Shown here: piece after piece, positions 10,752 to 21,874 of the stretch
Layout of the letters: every line of letters starts with the position of its first letter
Numbering within the stretch: the stretch's first letter is position 1
DNA from: Chamaecyparis obtusa
Taxonomy: Eukaryota; Streptophyta; Pinopsida; Cupressales; Cupressaceae
DNA: 64,000 nt
Direction of reading: 5' to 3'
Assembly (NCBI GenBank): GCA_027943335.1
Contig: BSBK01006379.1
Span: 496,001 to 560,000, forward strand
Notes under the pieces: generated by a model
What the model saw: only the letters and a program-made list of their open reading frames with translations
Databases searched by the model: none
What the model was told of the DNA's origin: nothing
Made by a program: the position numbers and the translations under genes

Positions 10752-13066
10752 TGTATCATCTTAAAATGGAAGCACTTCAATGTTAAGAGTGTTTAGCCCT
10801 CCAAGTGAGTGGTTTGGGGTCATGATAAGTGCCTTGATTGGGTATTTTCATGTATCTAGTTGTTTTCCCCCTATTCTTCTCTCCTCATTTCTAGCCTTTT
10901 CCAGACAGTTTTCTCTAAGAATCTGGAGTTTCTAACTATTTGGGTCAATGATGACTTGGTAGGGTCAAGGATGACCTAGACCCTGAACTAGGTCAGGAAT
11001 GACTTCAAACCTGACCTAGGGTGGTGTCTACCTCATCCCTGACCCTAGGTCAAATTTTTAGATCCCAGGAGTTCCGGGATATCGGGTTTCAAAAAGATTT
11101 CTTTTCTTGCTTTCGAGTTGGCCATTTCGGGTTTTACAATGGTAAATCCTTAAATTGCATTTAATTTGGGTCCACTTATAGGGGTTAAGGTTAATTGGGA
11201 TTTAATTCCCCAATGTTAGCCTTCTCTAGAGGTTTGTGCCCTAGATCACTATAAAAGGAAGCCTTCCTCTCTGATTTTCTCGATTCACTTTCATGATAAA
11301 GCATCCACAAGTTATGCAATCAAACACTCAAGGTTTTCTCAAGGAAAGATCAAGAAAGAATTTGATCAAGCATTCTCAAGGAATTTTTCAAGCCCTCTTC
11401 TTCATTCAAGTTCTCCTTTGAAGATCAAGGATTCAAGCATTCAAGCCTTTGAAGGGATTTGGTTCAAACATTCAAGATTCATCATTCAAACCCTAGATCT
11501 AGCCATCATGGTGGTGTGATCTTCCTTCAAGATCCTTTGTTCATCTTCAAGATCCATTAATTCTTCTATCAAGGTGGATTCCAAGCATACAATCATGGAG
11601 GTTTTGGATTTACATTCATGGTTTTGATTTACATTTTTGATTGTTGTGTTCAAGCCTTCATATCAATATACTTGTTTACATTTCAAATACAATTGCATAT
11701 CTATTGAATATCATATCTTCATTGTTAGATGTACTTCTACTACTTGATAGCATTCTCCATTTCAATTTCATTATTAATTTTGATTACAAAATAGGGTTTG
11801 ACCAAGGCAAAACCCTCATCCAAACAACAAAAACCCTATTTTTCTTGCAGGTACAGGTACAAGATTGTGAATCAGAGCTTGGATATAGATACCCTTTTTG
11901 GTGAACTTCTGAGATTCGCGAACATATTTTCTATCAAAGATGTTTTGGGTCAAGGAAGACCTTCATTAGGGGGTAGGATCTTTCCTTGGGGTAAGACCTC
12001 ACCCCGCTATCTAGGTCAAGGACTACCTACTGCCCGAAAGACAAAAGTTTTTTGGGTTTTCTCTGTCTTGGCATTTCTAGTCCGGAACAGGTTGCAAAAT
12101 TACCCTATTTTAAGGTTAGTATTTGCCTTCTATTTATTTCAGATTTGAAGCATATACCTTTCATATTAGATTATAGGATTTTCTCATTTCTTCATGTTCT
12201 CCATTGTTTGATTCTTTCGTGCATTGATCACTTCTTTTTGATTAATCCATTTGGATCTTTCCTTTCGATAATTTGGATTAAAGAGATATGGGATTGTAAC
12301 TTATGTGCAAAGATACAATCATGGGGTAGAAATTAGGGATTGTGAGTTTGGTAGGAGTACTTTATCCTTGGGGGCTTGGTATGCTTTATTTATCATATTC
12401 AAATCTATGTGTTAATTTCTCATATCAATTCATGCTAGGGTTTTTAATCTAGAAGATTAGATCTTGGCATTGTACATTCAATATACACACATATTCTATT
12501 ACATCTAGCTATTCCTGGAGGTGAAGATCACCAAAACGGGGGTTTGACTAAGGAAAAACCCTATATAGACACCCCAAAAAACCATTTTTAGATATCTACA
12601 ACTGTTGTTTGAGGAGTTACAGAGCAGATATGAGTACCTTGTTCAGCCAACTTCTAGGATCCACGAACAAATTTTCCATCGAAGCAATGCAGGTCAAGGT
12701 CGACTTTTAGGGGTAAGATTGTGCCCCAGGGTAAGATCTTACCCCTATTCTAGGTCAAGTTTGATCTTCCTCAGAAAGACAAAATATTTCTGGGTTTTCT
12801 CTATTTTTGTATTTCTAGACCAGATCTGATTGCAGAATTTCCTGAAACTAAATATAGACAACATAAAATAGGTATTTCTAGATCAGCTTTATTATAAGGT
12901 ATGTATTTCATCTTATTTAATTTTATAATTACTTACTCACATTTTTAGATCTATATTCCATAATATATATCAATTTACATGTATATTGGAGAAGGTTGGT
13001 TTTGGGCTTCTATTAGGTACATTGTTAAAACCCCTTTCCTACTCCATCACCTTTTCCAACTTTACA
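10752..13066 (+). repeat. Gypsy LTR (copy c), extended by an inner duplication
   Basis: Starts TGTATCATCTTAAAATGG and ends TTTACA, with the last ~75 bp matching the end of copy a. It is about 670 bp longer than copy b. From about 12300 to 12990 it repeats the R/U5 module in diverged form (for example a second 'ggtttgactaaggaaaaaccct' and a second 'tctaggatccacgaacaaattttc'). So it is either a chimera of two related LTRs or contains an inner duplication. TATA box at 11250. Confidence 0.8.
11250..11257 (+). promoter_or_regulatory. TATA box of gypsy LTR c
   Basis: TATAAAAG at the same relative position and context as in LTR b (6809). Confidence 0.65.
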
Positions 13067-13600
13067 CTTAGATATGGATTTGATTCTTTGGTAATCTAGT
13101 ATAGTGTGCTCTGGATTAAGTTCTATGAAGATCTATCTTTAGTTGAGTTTTTGATTGTCCCATTCGTTGTGAAACATAATGTGACTCATTTATTTCAGCT
13201 TGGTCCCATCTAGAAAGTGGTTTTCATGCTTCATTTTAAATGTTTTCATTGTAATGTATATAGATGCTATTTTTTTTTTTTAAGATCACAATGAATGTTG
13301 AGCATGCTATTGTATGCAAGGCATGTTGAATTGATTAAGGATAATCTATGTGGTCCATGTTTCTTACCACCATGGGAACACATTATTGTGAACTATTTCA
13401 AATTGTATTATAATGACCTAGTTGTTGGTGTGGAATGTTATAAGAGAATGATGAAGTATGAAATATGTGAAGTGAATGATAATATAACAAGGAAATATTT
13501 ATGTATTGATATGTATACAAGCTTGAGTTTATAAAGCTTAGAGAAGATTGTCATATCATTCCTTTGTTGTTGATTATTAGTGACAGTGACTACAGTGGTG
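13067..13600. other. No gene recognised
   Basis: AT-rich sequence after the gypsy LTR. An open frame of 79 codons at 13295-13534 (+) shows no motif, repeat or known family feature and is most likely chance. Confidence 0.5.
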
Positions 13601-13957
13601 GATTCCTTTTCATTTCTTATATTTTGGCAATGAACCTTTTTTTATTGGTAGTGATCCTTATTACTTCTAGGTAGTTATTCCAATTGATAGTAAGGCTTAC
13701 CTTTAGTGAGAAAACTAACAATGAGCCTTTGTAAAAATCTCCTTAACTAGTGTTCTATTAATGAGAATTAGTTTCTTCATGGTTTTTCCCATATTGGATT
13801 TCCATGTAAATTCTCATGTTCATGGTGTTTGGTGTTTTGTGCATTTATGTTAATATCTATTTTTATGTTTATGATTGGTTTAAGTATTCAGTAGATTAAT
13901 TAAGGTTAAGGAAATTGTTTTATTATAACTAATTCACCCCCTCTCTATTATTCAACC
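13600..13957 (+). repeat. Decayed copia LTR tail
   Basis: The stretch 'catggtttttcccatattggatttccatg' near 13780, followed by AT-rich sequence and 'aattcaccccctctctattattcaac' up to 13957, matches in order the last ~250 bp of the copia A LTR (26970-27194). In copia A this motif series is followed by the LTR end CCAACA and primer binding site; here a microsatellite follows at once. Left boundary not determined. Confidence 0.5.
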
Positions 13958-13964
13958 CATTTAA

Positions 13965-14198
<234 letters not shown>

Positions 14199-14956
14199 TC
14201 CCATGATTTAGATGCACTTAAATAGCTCATACCAAATTATGGTAAGGTTCATCATGTTCATTGGCTCATTATGTTTTGGTTCTTTCACATTTTTGGTAAA
14301 ATTCATCTTCTCATGTCTTGGGAATGCAAGGATTAAGATCTTTGAGAGTACCAATGGTTTGAGATATACATTATGGAGCACAAATATCAAAACCAAATGT
14401 AGTAGTTGTGTATCTAGGATTTTTTCTATAGCATTGATGTATTTGTACATTATATAGTTTTATTAATGATATAGGATGTATTTGTACATGAGTACATGAG
14501 TATATATGGTTTTTTATAGCATTTATGTATTAGTATATGATGTAGTTGTATTGATGATATACAATGTATTTTTACATGAGGAAATGGGAAAGCATAAAGA
14601 CATGAGTATATAGCATTTTTTATAGTATTGATGTATTTTTACATGGTGTAACTTACATTTCTATTTCTAATGTGTAATGAAAACATTACAATCTCTAATA
14701 GGATTTCTATTAATGTGTTGATGAAACTCTTATAATGTGTTCATTATGTAGATCCTAATTTATTTATTAATCTCTTATAATGTGTTGATTAAGATCTTAT
14801 AATGTGTTCATTATGGATAACTATTTCATTATGGATGTTTATAGGTTGTCCTATATTCATTAGGTTTTTCCTAAGTCTATTATGATTGTCCTAGTTCCAT
14901 TATGTTTGTCCTAGTTTTATTATGGTTGACCTAGGTTCTAGAAATTGCTTAGGTCA
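14199..14956. other. AT-rich spacer with degenerate short repeats
   Basis: No coding features. Around 14402-14650 a loose motif (gatgtatttgtacatgag) recurs several times. Around 14745-14935 short phrases such as 'attatgtttgtcctagt' recur. These look like decayed simple tandem DNA. Confidence 0.45.
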
Positions 14957-15209
14957 CTAGGGCACTTAAGGGACATCATCGGTAGTGTATGGAAATAAGT
15001 GTTTTGATGAGTGGGGAGACAAAACAGGACCATGTCTAGTATAAACCTACCCAATAGAACATGTTCATGTTGGCGGTTTGTTCCCACAATGAATAGAGAA
15101 ATATTTGGGCTACCTTGTAACTTTACATTGAATGCATTTGATGATTTTTACATGGATGAAAAAATCACTTCCCTAAAAAACCACTTTGAGTATTAAAAAT
15201 GTGGACAAG

Positions 15210-15875
15210 GCTTTTGAGGATACCTATTTTGAAAGAATCAAACCAAACAAAGATTAGATTTTAGTCTAGCATGAAATCAATCCAAAACAAGAAAACTCTA
15301 AGCTAAGCCACCTCAGATTGAACTGAAACAGGTGCACCCAAGCACTGTTTGATTTGCTCTTTCTTAAGGGGATGTGGGTGTGCTCTCTAAGCACTTGAAG
15401 CATACTCTAATGCTTTCTAAGATGTTTTGAGACTCATGAAAACCCTAAAAATGGCACAATAATGGGTAGAACACCCAAAATTTCCCCTAAGGCTTCAAGA
15501 ACTCAAATATGATGCTTGTTATGGAGATTTGAGCTACATGATGCTTTTGAGGATACCTGTTTTGAAAGACTCAAACCAAACAAAGATTAGATTTTAGTCT
15601 AGCATGAAATCAATCCAAAATAAGAAAACTCTAAGCTAAGCCACCTCAGATTGAGCTGAAACAAGTGCATCCAAGCACTGTTTGATTTGCTCTTGCATAA
15701 GGGGATGTGGGTGTGCTCTCTAAGCACTTGGAGCATACTCTAATGCTTTCTAAGATGTTTTGAGACTCATGAAAACCCCAAAAATGGCACAATAATTGGT
15801 AGAACACCCAAAATTGCCCCTAAGGCTTCAAGAACTCAAATATGATGCTTGTTATGGAGATTTGAGCTACATGAT
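15210..15875. repeat. 333-bp direct tandem duplication inside the solo LTR
   Basis: The segment 15210-15542 is repeated at 15543-15875 with few differences (both start GCTTTTGAGGATACCTRTTTT). The duplication lies within the LTR and appears younger than the LTR itself. Confidence 0.92.
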
Positions 15876-16114
15876 GCTTATGCTAAGATTGTTATTAACC
15901 AAACAGATATGTGATTTTGATGATATGCTATGCAAAACAATGAAACAAACTATGTTAATCCATTATTACTAAGCTATGATGTGTTTTAAGAAAGCTTGAA
16001 AATGATGAAAAACTAACAATTAGTATTGATTATGCTAAGTCTAGAGCTAAATGATCATGATAACAATGCTTAAAATGAAAGGTGAATGGATGTTTTGCTC
16101 TTGGAAATGAGGAG

Positions 16115-16122
16115 TATTTATA
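16115..16122 (-). promoter_or_regulatory. TATA box of the solo LTR
   Basis: On the minus strand GCCTATAAATACTCCTC contains the plant TATA consensus TATAAATA. It supports a minus-strand orientation and the LTR interpretation. Confidence 0.6.
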
Positions 16123-17250
16123 GGCTTTTGGGAAGGAGGAATGAGTGGCCAGGATCAAAATCCTTAAGAGAGGCCAAGATTCATTCAAAGGGGAGCACAT
16201 GGATTGTGCTAGTTCAGGGCCACCTCCTTGTGCCAAGTGTCACAAGGGCATTGGGTTGAAAGATGGGAGGGATGTGCACAATTTGGAAAATGTGCCTAAG
16301 GTCAAAGGGTGTAAGAAAGGGTTGAGGGGTTTCTTAAATGCATCATAAATGCATGTAAGAGGGATAAGGAGGCTTTAAATGCATTTAATGCATGTAAGAG
16401 AATTTTCTAGAAGTTTGTTGACTTTGGGTTAAGCTTAGGAGTTGGCTAACCTTGGTTAGGGAATGTGACAAGGTTAGGGGGGGGATTAGGATTAGAATTA
16501 GGATTAGGGGGACAAGGACTTTCTAGAAGAGTCTAGAACTTCCTTAGGATAAATATGGATTTTAGGAAATAAATAAAGATTTATTTATTTCCATGGTTTA
16601 GGTTTGAGAATATTTATTAAAAATGAATTTAATAAATATGAGGATTAAATATTTAATCTTAATTAAATATTTTGAGTTGGGATTAGGGTTAGGAAATGAT
16701 GGGATTAGTCTTTAATCAAAATTAAAGAAGGATTAGAAGATTCTGGAAGAGGTTAGTGGTCTTAAGGAAAATGGCCAAGTTTTGGGCAAAAAATAAATAA
16801 ATTATTTATTTTGGGATGTTTGGTCAATTTATTAATTAAATAATTAATAAATAAGGAGATAATGTTTAAATAAGATTTAAACATTTTTGGGAGGGATTCC
16901 TTAATTAAATATTTTTAATTAAGGTAAAGGGATTTAATGACATAAAAATAAATTAATTAATTAAATAAATAATTAATTAACAAATGATGATGTCATCAGG
17001 GATTTTTCAAAAAATAAAAATACTTTATTTTCTAAAGGATTTTTAGGTGTCTACAAAAAATATGAGATAATTTATTGTATAAGTGCTTCTTACGATCCTA
17101 TACATTCATACGAATCATTTGTAGGTTCCACATATTGTAAAAATATCTCGTCAAAGTTAGTCACTTTTGTGCACTTGGGGCACCTAAGGGATTTCATTGG
17201 GGGTGTGGTGCTAAGCATTTCGATGAGTGGGTATCCAAAATCGGACCATG

Positions 17251-17703
17251 TGTTAGGATTAACAAGACAGAAATAACAATTACATGCAAATATAAAAAAT
17301 ATCAGAAAATAATAAACCACATAGAAGAGAACACAAGACACAAAGATTTAACGTGGTTCACCCAATCCCTAGGCTATGTCCACCAACAGTGAGTCCAATA
17401 TTTTATTCTCCGGTGATTACAACCTAATTACAATCTGTAATCCCTTATAGCTCAATTCTGCCGCAAGTACTAAAATCATACATCATAATGAAATCCCTAA
17501 CCCTAAGCCAATATAACAAGGCTTATGTCGGTTAACAAGTTAACCCTAAAATACTTGATGAGTCAACCTAAGAAAAGGCTTGACGAGTCAACCTAGGGAA
17601 ATGTTTGACATGTCAACTCAAAAATGCTTGACGAGTTAACCCCAAAACCCATGACGAATGAAAAGTGTATAGTACTTTCCTGATTAGTCACCACAAGCTA
17701 ACA
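17251..17703 (-). repeat. 3' LTR of copia F
   Basis: TGTTAGGATTAACAAG ... AGCTAACA. The right part (17540-17650, in U3) holds a minisatellite of CTTGACGAGTCAACC-like units of 25-30 bp. The left part (TTTAACGTGGTTCACCCAAT, R/U5) is shared with copia C. Confidence 0.93.
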
Positions 17704-17720
17704 ATCTCCCACTTGGGGAC
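17704..17720 (-). other. Polypurine tract of copia F
   Basis: On the minus strand CCCCAAGTGGGAGAT immediately before the TG start of the 3' LTR; the same tract occurs in copia C at 36105. Confidence 0.75.
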
Positions 17721-18082
17721 TGATCAGACTCCACACCAAACAACAATCTCCCACTTGGAGACTGATCATGTAGCTAAACTGCTACCCTGTGAGGCTCCCA
17801 CTAGATCCAACCACCCTAGACTCAACTATCCCTTTATCCTGTTCAATCTAGTAGACCAACCAAAGTTGAACAGGAGTTCAACTTCTCCCTTGTTACTACC
17901 TTTGTAAACATATCTGATGGATTATCATCTGTATGTATCTTTTCCATCTTTAACTACCCATCATCCAAAACTGACCGAATGAAATGGTACCACAACTGTA
18001 TGTGTTTTGTCTTTGAGTGCAAAGCATAATTCTTCACAAGATGAATGGTACTTTGGCTATCTATATGTACAAAATTATCCTT

Positions 18083-18559
18083 CTATGGATGTCCCAATTC
18101 TTCTATGAAGAATTGAAGCCATATCATCTCCTTGGCTGCCTCTATAGCAACAACATACTCTACCTCTATAGTGGATAAAGCAACCACCTTTTGTAGTTGA
18201 GAAATCCAACTCACTATTGTCCCACCAATAGTAAATACATAACCTATAGTACTCCTCTTGCTATCTATATCTCCTACCAAATCTGAGTCAACATAGCCTT
18301 GTACAGTAGTAGTAGAACCCCCAAAGTGTAAACACTTACTGGATGTACCTCTCAAATATCTAAGAATCCATTTGACTGCATTTCAATGCTCAATACCAGG
18401 GTTATTCATATATCGGCTAATGACTCACACTGTGTGTGCAATATCTGGCCTAGTACATACCATAGCATACATTAAGCTCCCTACAGCTGAAGCATAAGGT
18501 ACCTTAAACATTTTAGTCTCTTCTTCTAGTGTCTTGGGACACATCTCCTTAGTCAATTT
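18083..18559 (-). pseudogene. Copia F RNase H
   Basis: The minus-strand frame 18083-18355 carries GYVDSDLVGDIDSKRSTIGY (first Asp of the Copia RNase H, usually DSDWAGD; Trp is Leu here), ALSTIEVEYVVA (Glu) and WLQFFIEELGHP. Upstream, to about 18559, the same region reads the RT-RNase H connection (MYAMVCTRPDIAH) with stops. It would degrade RNA in RNA-DNA hybrids. The end of the domain, with the last Asp, is separated by stops. Confidence 0.8.
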
Positions 18560-19300
18560 CAAATGACTAGGAAAAGGTGTAGTGACAACTTTGGCATCCT
18601 TCATTTAGAATCTCTACAACACCTTTTCAACGTAATGAGCTTGAGATAGAGTTAATTTTTTGTTCTTCCTATCTCTGCAAATTTTCATGCCAAGGATTTG
18701 TTTTTCTACCCCCAAATCCTTCATAGAAAAATATTTTGCTAACTATTGTTTCAACCCCTTAATATGATCCATGTTAGATCCAGCTAAAAGCATATCATCA
18801 ACATATAAACATAAAATAATGTAGATGTCATCATCCAACCTCTTAAAATAAACACAATGGTCAGAATTACACCGACTGTATCCATGCTCATTCATAAAGG
18901 TGTCAAAGTTAATATACCATTGCCGAGGTGCTTGCTTCAAGCCATATAAACTTTTTTGCAATTTGCACACTAAACTCTCCTTACCCTTGACCTCAAATCC
19001 CTATGGCTGTACCATATAGATTTCTTCATTCAAATCACCATGAAGAAAGGTTGTTTTAACATCAAGCTACTCTAAATGCAAATATTTAGTAGCCACAATA
19101 CTTAAAACAGTATGAATAGAAGTCATTTTAACAACTGGAGAAAAAATCTCATCAAAATCAATACCATGTTTTTGTGCAAATCCTTTTACAACTAATCTGG
19201 CTTTAAATCTTTTCTTACCTCCATCCTCTTCTTTTATCCTATAAACCCATTTATTCTATAAAGCCCTTTTACTTGTAGGTAACTTGCATAAATCCCAAGT
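18560..19300 (-). pseudogene. Copia F reverse transcriptase
   Basis: The minus frame 18743-18970 contains [13 protein letters not shown] and the catalytic LCLYVDDMLLAGS, both typical of copia RT. Before it (18971-19300) the RT N-terminal part is readable but split by stops and a frame change. After it come the thumb motif FSMKDLG and several stops near 18600-18740. The catalytic YVDD is intact but no full-length frame exists. Confidence 0.85.
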
Positions 19301-20128
19301 CTAATTTTTTAGCAAAGAGTCCATTGCAGACTCCCACTGAAGCTTTGTATCCACCTGGATAGCTTCCTTATAACGTTCAGGTTTACCAGCATCAGTTAAT
19401 AAGATAGAATACAAAGAATGTGAAAATCTATCTAGAGGTCTACTTAGCCTTGTTGACCATCTAACATTCACTGGGGTGTGTGGTATGTGTTGTTGTTGTT
19501 GTTGCGGAGCATAAGGAATTTTTGGAACATTATCATTTGGAATATCATCCAGTACTACATAATCATTTTCTTTCTTCTCATGTTGCTGCAACAGATCTTT
19601 GTATAATACTTTCTCATTGAATATGACATCCCTGCTTCTTACAATTTTATGATTTTCAAAATCCCAAAGCCTATAACCAAATTCATCAATGCCATATCCA
19701 ACAAACACACATTTCTTTGACTTAGCTTCCAGCTTGGTTCTATTTTTAGAATCTATAAGTGCAAAAGCTTCACAACCAAAGGTTTTGAGAAAAGAATAAC
19801 TCACCTTCTTACCACTCCATGCTTCCTCTAGAATACCACAATCCAAAGGAGTAGATGGGCCTCTATTGATTAAATAAACAATAGTTTTCATAGCCTTTGC
19901 CCACATATTTTTGGGTAGCCTAGCATGCAACCTCATACTCCTTGCATGCTCCATTATTGTCCTATTCATGTGTTCAGCCACTCCATTTTCTTGTGGAGTC
20001 CTTGGTATAGTTTTCTGCCTACGAATACCATTAGAGGAACAAGAATATTCAAATTCTATGCTGCAATACTCACCACCATTATCAGATCTGAGACATTTTA
20101 ACCTTTTACCAGTCTCATTCTCAACCAA
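19301..20128 (-). pseudogene. Copia F integrase core and C-terminal part
   Basis: A 275-codon open frame. CLRSDNGGEYCS holds the second catalytic Asp, and TPQENGVAEHMNRTIMEHA holds the catalytic Glu. Then SYSFLKTFGCEAFALID and KKCVFVGYGIDEFGYRLWDF, followed by SRDVIFNEKVLY, which resemble Tnt1/Tork-type integrases. The end merges into the RT N-terminus. It is preceded by a stop at about 20165 that separates it from the N-terminal part. Integrase inserts the cDNA into host DNA. Confidence 0.88.
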
Positions 20129-20167
20129 GCATTTCCATTTCTTAAAAGTTTGAAATACATCAGATTT

Positions 20168-20947
20168 TTATCTAAGGAAATAAATCCATACTTTTCTTGT
20201 TGCATCATCTATAAATGTAACATAATACAGAGAGCCACCAAGGGAAGATACCTGAGCTGGTCCCCATACATCTATATGCACAAGCTCTAATCTCTCATTT
20301 TTCTTTTCCTTCCCACTCTTCACAAAACTAACTCTCTTTTGTTTTCCATAAACACAACTTTCAAAGAAATCCATATTGACACATTTCAAACCAAGTAAAA
20401 CTTTATTTGAATGAATTAATTTCATACCTTTCTCACTCATGTGCCCGAGTCTATTGTGCCACAGTACTATGTCAGAATATACAACAACAGTTTGATGTTC
20501 TTCTTGCTCAACTACAACCATTGTTCCTAAACATTCATTATCTTCTGAAATAATTAAAGTAGAAGGAACAATATGACCTATACAAAGATATAAGGTGCCT
20601 ACTTTCACACCTTTTGCTACTACTAAGGAACCTTTTGAAACCTTCCAATTTTTATCATTAAAAGTAACTGTGCAACCCTCATCAGTGAGTTGCCCTTCTG
20701 AAATTAAATTTCTACTCAGCCTTGGAACATGTCTTACCTCTTGTAGTAGCCAATGATTCCCATTGTGCAACTTAATCTTGATTTTACCTTTTCTGACAAT
20801 TTGACAGGGTTCATTATCTCCCAAATAAACTAGCCCAAAATCCCCTTGGACATAATCAACAAAATAACCTCTATGGGATGTAGCATGAAATGAAGTGCCC
20901 AAATCTAACACCCATGAATCATCAACATTTTCTAAAGACAAGAGCAA
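20168..20947 (-). pseudogene. Copia F protease and integrase N-terminus
   Basis: A 259-codon frame. The protease active site at about residues 14-17 reads LDLGTSFHA: the usual Asp-Ser-Gly triad is Asp-Leu-Gly. It is followed by YLGDNEPCQI and HVPRLSRNLIS. The integrase zinc region follows (WHNRLGHMS, then FFESCVYGKQ); its first Cys of the pair has become Phe. It ends with the first catalytic Asp region (VHIDVWGPAQVSSLGG). The same DLG change occurs in copia C. Confidence 0.88.
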
Positions 20948-20979
20948 AGCATCCTCTTCGAATTTTTTACTTATGACAT

Positions 20980-21790
20980 TTGCCTCCTTGTTTCCATCAT
21001 GTTTGTCTCCTTGATCTTTCTTCTAAGACCAACAATCTTTCTTCTTATGACCTGGTTTTCCAAAGCAATCATTTGGCCATTTGGATTCAGACCTCTTTCC
21101 CTTTGATTTTCCTCTTGATTTCCCATGATTTCCAGAGTTATTTCCTCTATCTCTTGTTCTGCCTCTGCTTTCTACGTTCAATACACTACCCAATGTGGAT
21201 GCCCCTAAGCTTTTCCAATGAATTTCCTCACTCAATATAACACCAATAACATCATCAAACTTTAGGGTATTAGAACTAGAAACAAAATTACTAACAGCCA
21301 TTACCAAGCCATTCCATCTTTCTGCCAAAGAACACAAAATCAAGAGAGCCCTAACCTCTTCATCAAAAGTAATTTTAACTGAGGCTAACTAACTTGTAAC
21401 TATATTAAACTCATTCAAATGATCAGTGATTGATCCACCTTCTACCATTTTCATATTAAATAAACACTTCATAAGAAATACCTTGTTTGAAGCTGAAGGC
21501 TTACAACTTCGCTAGGGTTTTCATCAGAGTTTGAGTTGCCATTGCTCTAGTAATATTGAATGCCACCGATTGTGCCAAGCATAGATGAATACTCCCTAGT
21601 GCCTTCCTATCCAAAATATCCCAATCTTCCTGAGACATTATTGCCTCTTTCTTGGCTATTCCCTCTAATGGCCACCATAGATCCTTCTGATAGAGATAGT
21701 CCTCCATTTGCATCTTCCATAACTGGAAGTTCTACCAATTAAAATTTTCAACCTTTAGCCTACCCTCGTCTACCATTTCTCCCACTTAAC
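20980..21790 (-). pseudogene. Copia F gag
   Basis: Two minus-strand frames. 21501-21713 holds the Gag N-terminal part (QKDLWWPLEG ... DILDRKALGSIHLCL). 21023-21343 holds the C-terminal part and a nucleocapsid knuckle whose first Cys is gone (NDCFGKPGHKKKDC instead of CxxC). Between them, 21344-21500 is frame-broken. Gag forms the particle that packages element RNA. Confidence 0.82.
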
Positions 21791-21860
21791 CAAGAGACTC
21801 TCCCACTGACTTGTGGGACCTTCTTCAGAGAATAGATGAAAGAACAAATGAAATAACCTC

Positions 21861-21872
21861 GCTCTAATACCA
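21861..21872 (-). other. Primer binding site of copia F
   Basis: Minus strand TGGTATTAGAGC, one base from the initiator-Met tRNA complement TGGTATCAGAGC, two bases inside the 5' LTR. Confidence 0.85.
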
Positions 21873-21874
21873 CT

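Larger units (their letters stand above)
15200..17055 (-). mobile_element. Solo LTR (gypsy-like) inserted in the 358-bp array
   Basis: Begins TGTGGAC and ends GTCTACA, near-perfect inverted ends starting TG and ending CA. Flanked by AAAAA on both sides (15195-15199 and 17056-17060), and joining the flanks restores the array monomer. There is no internal region, so it is a solo LTR left by LTR-LTR recombination. Read on the minus strand it starts TGTAGACACCTAAAAATCC, a common start of plant gypsy LTRs, and a TATA box lies on that strand at 16115-16122. The + strand frame 16145-16348 and the minus frame 16030-16236 show no family features. Confidence 0.88.

Noticed and set aside
13295..13534. 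79-codon open frame on the + strand
   Set aside because: No motif, no homologous copy in the window, and no promoter or splice context; chance frame in AT-rich DNA.
16030..16348. Short frames on both strands within the solo LTR
   Set aside because: They lie within an LTR, overlap each other, and have no domain features.
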